Origin: Nymphaea colorata | Lineage: Eukaryota > Streptophyta > Magnoliopsida > Nymphaeales > Nymphaeaceae | DNA: 64,000 nt | Direction of reading: 5' to 3' | Assembly (NCBI RefSeq): GCF_008831285.2 | Contig: NC_045140.1 | Location: 7,066,505-7,130,504 of the forward strand | Part shown: positions 47,486-58,080 of the stretch, piece by piece | Layout: each line of letters opens with the position of its first letter | Numbering within the stretch: position 1 is the stretch's first letter | The notes under the pieces: generated by a model | What the model was told of the DNA's origin: nothing | What the model saw: the letters and a program-made list of their open reading frames with translations, nothing else | The model's database searches: none | Position numbers and translations under genes: made by a program

Positions 47486-48727
47486 ATGCCCCCGCTGGAG
47501 AAGAAAGAGGTGGCAGGGAAGAAACGCCTGGTTATCTCTCAACAATCATATGAAGTCAAATGCCAGCCGTTTCGCTTCAGCGCCATAGCCACTCTAGCGG
47601 GAGGGGCTGGGAAAGGTCGGCTCGACTATAGCTTCATCTTTGCGAGCCTTCGCAGCTTATGGCCTGGTATCACAGACCTTAAGTTCACCTCCATTGGGAA
47701 AGGTATGTTCCTTCTCCGCACAACTTCTGAAGCTAATTTGAAATTCATTTTGTCGCCTGGCCGATGGTTTGTGGGAGGAAGACTGCTTATTGCTAACCAA
47801 TGGCATCCTTGAATGCCTATGCGGATTGAGAATTCCAATCGTGTCCGAATTTGGATTCGCTTGCCTGAACTGCCAGTGGAATGGTGGAATCCTCGGGTGT
47901 TCACGGATATTGCTGATTTAATAGGTGGTACATTCGTGGAAGCTGACGAATATACTAGGCACCTCCACCGGTTTGGTTTTGCCCACGTAAAAATCGACAT
48001 CCCGCTTGGGTTTAGGCCAACACCAGAAATTGAACTAGAAGTAACAGGTGGTAAAACTTTTGTTCAATCTATTGAATACAAAACTAAGGTCAAGTACTGT
48101 CATAAATGTGGATCCACAACCCACTTTGATGGCTCCTGCGTGATGACAGAGGCTCCCAAGGAAGGGGACAAGAGCACCCTTAATGCCTGGCAACAAGTTA
48201 GAACTCCCAAGAGAAGATCCCAATCCTTTAAAGGAAAACCAGACTCTCACCCGGAACACAACAAGTTTGAAGCTCTCTCAAATATGGTGGAGGGGACAGA
48301 GGGGACAGAGGTTGAGGAAAGGAATCTCCGTCGCTCTGAAAAGAGGGGAACAGCCCCTGAAGACAATCATGGGCAGGAATCAAGCAAGTTGGTTGCCGCT
48401 AACAACGAAACGGATGGTAATCGTTCAAGCACACAAGACATACAGAGTAGAAGTAAGGGCGCGACAGGTCCTCAACAAAACCCAATGCAACTGGAAAGCA
48501 AAAGCATACAGGGACCCTCTCAGGCTTTACCTGATACAAGGAGTCATTCTAAATCCATGAAATCTCCCATCAATGCCCAATTGGCTGACAAGGCCAAGAA
48601 AAGAACACTCAAGCACAAGGAAGTTGTTGGAGCCAAGAAGCGAACCAGTCCTCCCACCGTGAGTGACAATTCTGAGTCGGTCGAAAGGAGGACTAAAGAG
48701 GATGAGAACCTAACTATGGCAGGTTAG
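47018..48727 (+). pseudogene. DUF4283 / zinc-knuckle gag-like protein (LINE ORF1 type), nearly intact
   Basis: One frame runs from 47018 (after an in-frame TAG at 47015) to the TAG at 48725, broken only by TGA at 47810. The first ATG in frame is at 47096. The N-terminal part has two copies of a 78-codon repeat (GRGDLDTLEGG and GRGDPETLEGG). The DUF4283 domain follows (QPFRFSAIATLAGGAGKGRL, LRTTSEANLKFIL, then WIRLPELPVEWW). Next is a CCHC zinc knuckle of spacing C-X2-C-X4-H-X4-C (CHKCGSTTHFDGSC, codons at about 48098-48139) and a basic, Ser-rich tail. TGA at 47810 sits where relatives have a residue between WHP and the next block, and a TGG-to-TGA change is likely. Family knowledge: such proteins bind retroelement RNA. 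A +1 frameshift near 48720 would extend it through EGPSLEDMEMGFEEAQ to the right repeat. No ORF2 follows. Confidence 0.85.
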
Positions 48728-48852
48728 TCCAGGGCCAACAGGAGGGTCCTTCCTTAGAGGACATGGAAATGGGTTTCGAGGAAGCCCAGCGTCTCCCTGA
48801 GGGGATGGCAGGGGACAAGGCTGATGACTTCTCTACCATTACGACGGTCAGA

Positions 48853-50395
48853 GATCTCACAAATTGTGAGTTTGTCCAAACAACCCATAAGAGGCTATTT
48901 GTCAATAGTGACATTGTGTTACTTTTCCATGAACATGCCTAAAAAAATGAAATAGATTCATTAAACATTAATATAACAAAGTGTTCTATGAATCTGCACC
49001 CTTTTTGGAATGGATTCATGAGACAGTAAAGTAACAATATGTGCCAAATGGTCTTGGTCTCTAAAGGAACTTTTTGTTGATTTTATTGTTACGCTTTCAT
49101 GTTTGATGAGGGCCTCCTTTAAGCACTCAAACAGTCATTTTGAGAATTTTATTTTATTCAAATTCAGAAATAGTGAACTACGCAAGTCGTAGATCACGGC
49201 CTTCCCTTTGAAAAATTAATTTGTTGAAAAATTTCTGTTCCTGGAAGAGATTTTGTGAGCTGCAGCATGCCTGATTTTTAGGCACATTTTTATAATCTTG
49301 GACAAGCTAATTTTTCCTTTTTTAAATTAAGAAAACAGATACATACGTTGTTAATTGCTTCAATTTAACCCAATTTTATTATGCCAAAATTTGGCTCTCT
49401 GAAGAGCATGCAGAGTATTTCATTCTATTGCCTAACTGAGAGCAGAAGCCCCTACTCTTCCCCCATCCTCCTGGAATACTAAGTCTGCTTTCAGTACGTA
49501 CTTCGGAGTGATGTCTTCGCTATACTTCAACCTGCATATCAGTGTTTTCCTTTTTGTAGCACGAAGAGTTGACACCCATAAGTGTTAAAAATGAAATTGA
49601 CTGCTTACCAACTCCCACTAGTTCATTGTTTCAAGTCCTTCAGGTTGCCAAAATTTGGCTCTTGCCCTTGAAGAGTCGACAACCAACATTGCAGGAGCAC
49701 ACCATGGATATAATGCGGTTGAAAAGATCTCTCCCAACATCGAGGGCTTATTAGGGTTTTGCGATCTTAACATGAGTTTAATCACAATGCATGGCGGATC
49801 CTTGTTGAGTAGTTCTCAAGGGAACTGCAAATCTATACATAATTGGAGAGTGTCTAGGCCTTTACTTGAGAATTAGGGGAAAAAGAGCCTTCTAGAAAGA
49901 AAAAAAAATATCATAATTTTTTGGCTGGTTAATTGACATTCATGACGACCTGGTAAAAAAAAAAAACTTGCCAGGTAGGGCTGACCCGTGTTGGGTATTT
50001 TGAGCCGAGTTCGGCCCGATACATATATTTAAAACACACACACAAAGGGAACCAACTAGCGGCTTAGTTAAAAACTCTTGGTGTGTGGCCAATATCTCTC
50101 TTTGAGACCCTTTGTGTGTTACCAATGGTTCTATTAGAAAGTCTTGCCACATTGCTGAGGGTTTTTCAGATATTAAAAAATAAAATAGTAAGGGTTTATG
50201 TAGACATTGAACCAAGCACCCGACGGCTATGAAGTTGACGGTCGGACTTGGCCTGATAACTAAGCAGACTACCCTTGAGCGAGCCCAGCTTTGTCGAGCC
50301 TTGGGCTAGCTTTGGTTCAAGCACCTTGCTTTCCAATCAAACGCTAGGGCTAAAATAATTTCACCTTCTTTCCTTGAGTCTTGACATTTATACTC
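48853..50395. repeat. Long direct repeat, right copy (1543 bp)
   Basis: Same orientation and same end words as 45132-46981. It includes the dispersed repeat at 49405-49645, the conserved frame fragment at 49655-49876 and the element at 49925-50330. It is shorter mainly through lack of the 46195-46415 segment and the simple repeat. Confidence 0.9.
49655..49876 (+). pseudogene. Conserved open-frame fragment of unknown origin
   Basis: The frame reads EESTTNIAGAHHGYNAVEKI, then IEGLLGFCDLNMSLITMHGG and NWRVSRPLLEN. The left repeat has the same text (about 45935-46152) with one stop (HHE*NAVEK). I do not recognise the family. No start context or splice site could be assigned. Confidence 0.3.
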
Positions 50396-51197
50396 TTTTC
50401 CTTTGAAGGATGCTCAGTCATTTTACAAATATTAACTGCCCCACTGGGCCACTCTTAAATATGGAGATTAGGGCAAATGCAAATTACATAAAAGATCCTA
50501 CAAAATTTTCACTTATAAAGCGGAAGTTAGGAAAGTCTATAAAGCATAGATCAAGTTCCACATTCCAACAAGAATTTCGGCTCTCCTGTTAGTCGGTAGA
50601 ATGAAGTACTCCTCCTATTCATCCAACGCAGTTGCTTCTTAGATTTTTTTCCATATTAAAACTGTATTTGCGTGTAAGTGCTTGGGTAAAATACTCACCA
50701 ATATTAAACTATTGGCTTTTGGAATCCAACTTAAAAGTCTTAAGTCGAAGACCGTAGCCAAGTGGATGAAGCTGTTGTTGACAAGGAAGTTTTAGGGCTT
50801 TTTCGTGTGCACCTATGACGGTTGAATATGTGAGATCCTGGTAAGCAATCCCTCTAGCGCGACCATTGTCAACCTTATTCTACCACTAAACTTGTTAACT
50901 TATATTTTTCTTGCTCTTAGTTCTTTCCTATATATATTAAGGAAAGAGCTGACACAAAATCCAGAAAACCTATTTCCGTTGTGCTTTTGAACCTAGAAAT
51001 TATATGTAAGATTTATTGTTTTGTGTTTGAATTAATGAGTATTGTACAGTGCAGACATGTCAGGCCTTGCATATGATTTATTAGGCCAATCAAACACAGA
51101 TTAACTAATTAGAGTCGTTGAGGGCTTATTCATTGCATGGATCTGAGTAAGGATTTGAAGAATTGGTTGGCTTTTTTCCCCTTCATATCTAGTACTT
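50396..51197. other. Unassigned spacer
   Basis: No gene or element recognised; AT-rich in the second half. Confidence 0.3.
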
Positions 51198-51588
51198 AGG
51201 GATGTCAATATATCCAATTTGGTCGGATATCTGACCAAATTATTTTAAAATGGGATTAAGAAATAGGATCAACTTCAGATTACAGATTTAAGAAGTGGCA
51301 TCCAATCGAATTCATATTAATATATACATAAATGCCCAATTACATTCAGATCGGATTTAGTTTTAAATAAATATCATATATTCAATGCTCTTACATTTTG
51401 AAAATCAACCTGATTCAGTTCACAATTCAGATTCAAATTTGGATATGGATGTAAAAATCGGATTGGGATTGTAAAATTGGATTTGAAATTTGGATTCGGA
51501 TATGTCATTTTTGTTTGTGTATTTGAATATGAATATGTGAATATCCGAAAAGGTATATGAGGTTCGAATCTGATCTCTTAACATCCCT
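51198..51588. mobile_element. GGGATGTCAA-family element, most complete copy (391 bp)
   Basis: The ends are AGGGATGTCAA and the complement TTAACATCCCT. The flanks carry the related words AGTACTT and AGTAGTACT, consistent with a target-site duplication. The interior is A/T-rich with repeated GGAT(A/T)TCGGAT and CAGATTC-like words and no coding capacity. Partial copies are at 31841, 37310, 38500, 39360, 52680 and about 53290-53830. It fits a non-autonomous inverted-repeat (MITE-like) element. Confidence 0.65.
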
Positions 51589-52679
51589 AGTAGTACTCTT
51601 TATACAATACAAGAAGTGAATGAATTGTTTTGTCTCTGTCCTTCATTGTTTGCCTAGATTTGACTTGTTATCTATTGCACCATTAGGGAAAAAGAAGAAG
51701 AAGATACTTTTAGTGCTTAATCTCCACATGTCTTCTTCCTTAGTTATTTATATGCAGTTACTTCCTTTTGCTCGGAAAAGGAAGGTCGATCAAATCTAAC
51801 ATGATTTGATGGTTAAAGCATATGGCCAAAACTTACAATGGGTTTTATAGAAAGTGTATGTAACTTCTGTTGAGCCCATATCTTGTTCTCAATATTATAA
51901 AAATTAGCCCCTTATTGAAATGCATCAAACTATAATATTTTAGTTACCTACCATAAGCACAACAAAAGGATAATATAAATAATTTTAAGTTGATGCAAAA
52001 TATATATCAAGTTGACCATTTTTTGGGTTCTAATTGTGTTTTTACAATAAGGAAAAATGAATGGCTCTCATAGCATCAACATTTTGGCAATAGAAAAATC
52101 AACATTTTTCATAAAAGCAACTTGATTCAAAACATGTTTTATGTCAAAATAGTTTTTAGAAATATATTACGATGTTTTTATTTTATTTAAAATAACTTTT
52201 TAGTAAAAAATTAAAGGGTCTGGTTTTGTCTCTGACCTAAGTGTGTGCGTAAGGATTCAAACCCTTCGGATGTCGGATCTTGTTGATGGCTAAAACTTAA
52301 AACTATTGCTAAAAGTCTCCTGAGTCATTACTACATCATAAACATTCACTAATGCTTCTATAACCACTATTTCTTAGTGATAGAAGTTAAAGTAATTTTT
52401 GTGTGTATATATATATATAAGCAATTGAAGCAATTGGTAAATCCCAGACCACTAGGTCCGGGATAAAACCTGACTGTTTTAAATTGATTGTTAAAGCCTT
52501 TTTTTTAAAAAATAATCTAACCATGCATCATAGGAATTTTTTGACAAGAATCATGCGCTAAGAGTCGTTTTTTGAGTTTAGCATGTTTTGGCAGTAATCC
52601 TAAACTGAATGGCTCGTGACATTAAATTTTTAATAGTACAACAATCAATGTTTGTCTTAAAAACAACTTGAACTAAAGT
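51589..52679. other. AT-rich intergenic DNA
   Basis: No gene recognised. It contains a short TA run near 52407-52420. Confidence 0.3.
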
Positions 52680-53840
52680 CCGGATTTAGTTTAAAAACCG
52701 GATTGTCTAGTTAAGTTAAAATTTTGGAGTTGGATCGATTTTGGATTGTAAATATGGATTTAAATGCAGATATAGTATGATATTTTTCTTGGTTCGGATT
52801 TAAATATGAATATTTGAACATTAAAAGTATGTCCAATCCACTGACATCCCTGAGTGGAGATCAGCGGCAAGGGCTGGCTGGTGGTGAGTTGTTCTTGAGA
52901 GATTTCGGAAGCTGGTGCCAGGCATTAGATGCCTCAAACTAACTTCTCTCTTTTCGTTCATGATGCCACCAAGAAAAGGAATGAAGAAGAGAAAGAAATC
53001 AAGAAACCACATGGCTTCAATGGTCTCTTCTTAGGAATATTTTATTAAATTTCTATGAGGAGAATAAGTTGAAACGTCGGCAGGCAGGCAGGTCAAAAGA
53101 AAAAGCCATGTGCGACCTTCTTCGCATCACAACTATATATATATATATATATATATTCTCATCATTATGAGGTGCGTTTTGAGGGTTGCAAGAGACACAT
53201 GACATCGTCACACTCAAATGATTGACATTTCTAGTGACGTTAACTGACACAATCGTGTTTGATTGCCTATTCAATTTTCAATACCACACAAATTTATATT
53301 AAACTACCGTTTACATTTAAGTCTATATTTAAATTTGGTTTGCAGTTTGGCATCAGAACTCGAATTCGACTTAAATACTTAATTGAACATCAATAAGGAT
53401 CTAACCCAATTGGATATAAATGTTGGACCTTATGCTGATCCAGTTTCAATTCAATCCTAAACAAATGTGAGCATGTAGGTACAATATGATAAACGATATA
53501 TCATAAAAATTAAATGAAAAATGACATTATGATAAACAAGCGATACAAATAAAACATTGCATGTTATCAAACAATAACTTTAAAAATAGAATGAAAACAA
53601 AGTTAGAATCAAACTAAATAGAGTAAAATTAAATAGTTTAAATTAGTTTTAATATAAAAGGTATCCAAGTATGTCCAAGTACCTGCTTTACATTATCGGC
53701 ATGACGATACCATACTATACCATTTACTTAGATCTTAAATATAAAATTTGGATTTGTTTTTGAATTCAAGAATTTGATTGAGTCCAATCCCATGGGAGGT
53801 TAGATCTGATTAATCCAATCAACATACATCACATCACTAA
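52680..53840. repeat. Two partial GGGATGTCAA-family copies with a TA tract between
   Basis: 52680-52850 ends CCAATCCACTGACATCCCTG. 53285-53835 contains AAATTTGGTTTGCAGTTTGG and ends near CACATCACTAACATCTCTC. A TA microsatellite lies at 53134-53156. No gene was recognised. Confidence 0.45.
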
Positions 53841-55715
53841 CATCTCTCTCTTTCAAAACACACTCATTAAGCGTGGTAAATGGGAAAAGACTATATAAAC
53901 ATTTGAGCTGGTCTTCTCATTGATAGTTGGGCCTTTGTCCCATTCACAGTATTTCGTACCTTTTTCTCCTATTTTTAAAAGGTAAAGCTTATTGATTATC
54001 TAGCATTGCTTCATTTTCTTCTTCTTCCTTTTTCTAAACTGTTACTGTAAATATTTCCAGAGGTTATAACGTAGCATTCTTAAGGTGGCAAATCTTTTTA
54101 TGGACTAGATTCATCCCAAACGGCATCACCCATTGGAAATATTAATTTAAGTGAACAGGAAAGCAGAACAGTATTTTGACCCTTAATTGCTGTTGTAAAA
54201 CTTTTTAATAACAAATCCTCAATTAAATGAAATCCCTTTTGTAAATTGGGTGAACAGGAGGCTGATCCCATTGCTTAAGTGAAGGCCGAAGCTTCTCTTC
54301 TCCCATTCCCTTAGGAGCCGTTTGACATTAAGAACAAGGTACCAGTGTTTCATGAATCTGCTCCAAAATTAAAGTAAATTTATAAAGCACTTGAACAAGT
54401 GTTTCATGAATCTATCCCAATTTTAAAGTAACTTCGTGGAACACTTACATGTTATTCCCAATGTAAGCTACTTTCAATGTTTCATAGACAGTACTGAGAA
54501 TATACTTGGCAATCGGTTTACCAAATAGCTCACATTGTTATGTTCAGCTCGCACACCAAAATTCTAAGAGAATGGGCTGCCTAACTGGCAAGGGACAAAA
54601 AACGAAAGAAGAGAGAGCCAGCCCTCTGTCCACCTAATTTTGGTGGATTTGTGCAAAGCAGGTTTGACCAGCTTACTCTCTCATGTTACAATCCAAGAGT
54701 AAGAATCCTGAATTTCTTCATTTTCTCGGTCTCCAAGCAAAGCATTTTTGGTTAATGGGGACCTTCACATGAAGAATACATACAGAGGGGAATGCTTGAA
54801 CTCGGAGAGCTTCAACCTTTTTCTACTTCTTGTTCCAAGACTCGGTCAGTCAACGAGGTTCGGGTTTCTTTCTCCTGGTTCAGTCGGTCAACGGGAATTG
54901 GTCCAATAGCATGTGACTGCTAGGGCCTAGATCGTGTCATGTCCAGTTGCCGATCGAGGAAATAAAATATTGATTTAAATTCGAGTCAAGCATATAAAAA
55001 TTAATTATATGCCGCTTTCCTCTTCTCTGGAGCTACCATCCAAATAATTAGTCATGCACCAGTAGTCCCTGAGGAGGTAAACAGTTTGGACTTGGCAGGA
55101 TCCAGCCTTCAAAAAATTTCGACTTTATTTTTCGATTCTGTATGACTGTATTCATATTTGGACCCTTTAAGCTTTGAAATAATTCACATCTGATCAACAC
55201 AAAACCCTATATTTGTATGTAATTGAGTCAGAACTTTATTAGATCTCAAGTTTTAGACATATAGAATCCATTCATATGCATCATCAGTTTGCAGAAGAAA
55301 AAAGAGCTTCTTTGAAATTCCAGATATCACGAAATCAAATTTTGAAGATGGCAGGAAATTAAGGACCTCCATATCACTTAAGATGGCAAGTTTCCCTACC
55401 AAAGATGAATGGAGCCTTTGCCATGGTTTTCAAAACATTGCCAAAAGCTTCTTATATCAATTCATAGATCTCTAATTTGCTGACGGTAGGTGCAGCCAAA
55501 CAAGACTTTATGTTCATCTCTCGGAACAGATTATTGGATCTCTAAACAATAGAATCCCATATGGATTTGAAGATCCAACTCAGGTACATACATTAGAGTG
55601 CTTATGCACAAGGCTGCATAGGAAGTTAAACTGACCAAATTAAAATTGAATCAACGACTTGCCATCTACCAGTTACTTGTTCGATCAGCTAAACCAAATC
55701 CTTTTGAATCATACA
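53841..55715. other. Intergenic DNA with a degenerate TTTGGCAA-type element
   Basis: At about 54310-54545 the phrases CCGTTTGACATTAAGAACAA, repeated AAGTGTTTCATGAATCT and TTGGCAATCGGTTTACCAAAT resemble a decayed relative of the 45176-45342 element. The rest (54546-55715) shows no gene. Confidence 0.35.
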
Positions 55716-55795
55716 AGGGCAGAGCCATACATTTTTCATGAGGGGGGTGAAATTAAAATTTCCAAATTTTGACTAGGGTCGAAGACGACGCATTC
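55716..55795. repeat. Fragment of the GGGGCGGAGCC-type dispersed element
   Basis: AAGGGCAGAGCCATACATTT followed by TTCATGAGGGGGGTGAAATT resembles the short element at 27424 (GGGGCAAAGTGAAGATTTTT). It abuts the truncated end of the copia gag. Confidence 0.4.
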
Positions 55796-56700
55796 GTGTT
55801 GGTAATTGCTGCTCTTGTGTGGTCTTTCTTTGTTATTCTAAAGCAGTTCTTGGCACTATGGCCCATTTTATCACAAAATTGACAGATAATACGATTTTTT
55901 CCACCGTAATCAGACCTGCCTTGGCCTCGACCACGATGCCTTTGAAGTGTTGAGGGCTGTTTTCTGTCATAATTTTTCCTAAATGTTGTATATGGTTGGG
56001 CATAAATCATAATGACCAGCAGGGGCAAACATTTCATGCTCAAGGTCTTGTCCTTTAAGTTCCATCTCTTGTGTGAGAAGGAGACAGTGCAAATCACTGA
56101 GAGAAATTGGATCTACACGAGTGGATAGGGATGTTTTGAAGGCTGAGTATTCTCGAGAAAGACCTCTAAGAAAGTACATAATTAAATCGTCTTCTTCTAC
56201 TGGTTTTGAAGCAACCGCGAGTTGGTGTGCCAACATCTTGGCTTTATAGAAATAGTCATCCATAGTTAAGTTCCCTTTCCGAAGGCCTTGTAGTCGTTCC
56301 TTGAGTTGGATGATTCTTGATCGAGAATGGGCAGCATATGACCGTTTAAGAGCAGTCCATACTTCATATGACGTCTTTAAGACCAACAACTTGTGCAAGA
56401 ACCGTTTCAGTCAATGAAGAAATAATACAACTTAAGAGAAGTTGATCTTGTTTCATCCACATCACATATTCAAGATTAATGGACTGAGATTTCCCATCAC
56501 TACTAGTAATATATTGATTTGGGCATGAACCCAAGCAAATCATAGGAATACAACAGATGCAAAAATTGGGATTCCCACAACAAAAAATTGTCCGCAGTCA
56601 ATTTGACATTCAAATATTGTTGTCGAGTGGTTGGTGCATGCAGTAAAAGTAGTGCAATACCTTGCAATGACGTCCCTGTTAGATCTCTGTTTGACGTCAT
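55753..56700 (-). pseudogene. Copia gag polyprotein with frameshifts
   Basis: It starts at ATG 56700 (MTSNRDLTGTSLQ). Then come LTADNFLLWESQFLHLLYSYDL, the UBN2-type retro-gag block (TSYEVWTALKRSYAAHSRSR, LRKGNLTMDDY, YFLRGLSREYSAFKTSL), an Arg/Gly-rich stretch and a CCHC zinc knuckle CQFCDKMGHSAKNC at about 55883-55842. At least two frameshifts (about 56400-56500 and about 56000-56040) break it, so no full product can be made. Confidence 0.85.
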
Positions 56701-57228
56701 GATCGGATGAAGCTGAAACTGGGTCTGAGGGACTCCAAGGAACTTAGGATCAAATCCCAAATCTACTCAACGGCTGATTTTGATGTGGGATCGCATAGGA
56801 AGTGGTTGATATGCCGCCTACCATTGGAAGAATGAGTTCTCAGGCTTAAGGATCATCTGAAAACCAATGGCCCTTGTAAAATCAAGATCTTGAAATTTTG
56901 CAAGAAGAATCCTCAGATGCGGACGATTCCAAAGAGCCCTTGCTCGACCTCTGCAGTCTCTGGAGCTGACAACGCCGACAGGATTCGTTGCCGGAATCAG
57001 GCGGCTGTTACTTGTAGGTCCCTGTCTACTTTACAGGAACAAGCAACACTTCAAAAACCTACAGATTCTTCATGGAAGCTCCAAAAATTTCAAAACTTTG
57101 TTTAGATGATCTCCAACCCCTTAGGATTCCAGTCAATCCTTGATCGACAGCCCGTTCCACCGCCCGAATCAACTCCGATGGGATTAAGTGCCGCCGGTCA
57201 GCAAGGTAAGCTTCCTCTTCTTGGAAAT

Positions 57229-57241
57229 GGCTCTGATACCA
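57229..57241 (-). other. Primer-binding site for initiator Met tRNA
   Basis: The minus strand reads TGGTATCAGAGCC directly after the LTR end TATCA. This is the standard plant copia PBS. Confidence 0.85.
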
Positions 57242-57641
57242 TGATAAAATCAAAGTAGAGGGAATCAAAAGAATAAGTCACTCACAAGGTGACAATCCTT
57301 TCTCACCTTATCTGGCTAGGTGAGGTTCCTTTATTATATATAGAAGAAGTTACATCAGGCCACTTTAGGTTCCTTTATTATATATAGAAGAAGTTACATC
57401 AGGCCACTTTGGTCTTTCCTTTGTTTTACAAATTGATTGATTTATGAGTTGGGATATAATCTCCTTTGCTGGCTGGACGGTTTCCCTTTTCTTGTTGCTG
57501 TAGTCAAGGGACCATTGATTCCCATTCTCCTCAACTCTCTTTTCTTTTTCTTCAGCCCGTGTTTGTCCATGTGATGAGTTTCCAAGATCAGCTCCAGATT
57601 GGCCGCTGGTTGGATGTGATATGCTAAGAGTTTGCACATCA
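57242..57641 (-). repeat. Copia LTR with duplicated TATA region
   Basis: A 44-bp unit (plus strand AGGTTCCTTTATTATATATA start) is repeated head to tail at 57323-57366 and 57367-57410. Each holds TATATATAATAAAGG on the minus strand, a TATA-like core. The 3' LTR boundary at 57242 is fixed by the PBS. The 5' boundary is uncertain within about 57629-57641, because element Y coding text (VNDVQT) reads up to there. Confidence 0.7.
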
Positions 57642-58080
57642 TTTACGATAAATTTATTTGGATAAAATTCAAACTAACAACCATCGTCAAAGGTAAACTT
57701 GGCAACCGACATTAGATTCTTCTTGGTTTGACACGCATGAAGAACAATTTGTAATTGAAATTCATTATTATTAGCATGTCAAACAAGACCACTTGATCCG
57801 TGAATGAGGAGAGAGGATCCATTTCCGACCACCAAATTGTCTGATACTTGATAGTCTGATTGGGAAGGGAACTGCTTCACAAATACTTGGTGATAAGCAC
57901 TTGTATCAGGATACCAAGAAGAATCTGATTTAGAATTTAATGCCCATGTAGCAAAAGCCTTTGGTATGTCCTAACAATTTATGATGGTGTGGTTCGTTCA
58001 AGCACAAAATTGACATATAAGTTGGGATTTATTTCTAGCCAACATAGATGATTGAAATTGATTTCCACTACAATAAACTT
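57630..58080 (-). pseudogene. Copia element Y: zinc-knuckle/protease remnant interrupted by element X
   Basis: The minus strand reads LICQFC...HTIINC (decayed knuckle), IPKAFATWALNSKSDSSWYP, then D in the protease-type DT(S/G)A position. VSDNLVVGNGSSLLIHGSSG, LHACQTKKNLMSVAKFTFDD and FYPNKFIVNDVQT follow. This is the copia Gag-protease/pre-integrase junction. It stops where the LTR of element X begins. Confidence 0.7.

Larger units (their letters stand above)
55753..57641 (-). mobile_element. Truncated Ty1-copia element X (LTR, PBS, gag)
   Basis: On the minus strand the order is: LTR (57641 or about 57629 down to 57242, ending TATCA), primer-binding site TGGTATCAGAGCC (57241-57229), leader, then gag (56700-55753). 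Pol and the 3' LTR are missing; the element breaks off at about 55750. The near-perfect initiator-Met-tRNA-type PBS shows it is younger than the other copia remnants here. Confidence 0.8.

Noticed and set aside
45132-50395. Calling the long direct repeats true LTRs
   Set aside because: No TG...CA ends, no tRNA-type primer-binding site after 46981, no polypurine tract before 48853, and no matching flanking duplication seen, so they are listed as direct repeats only.
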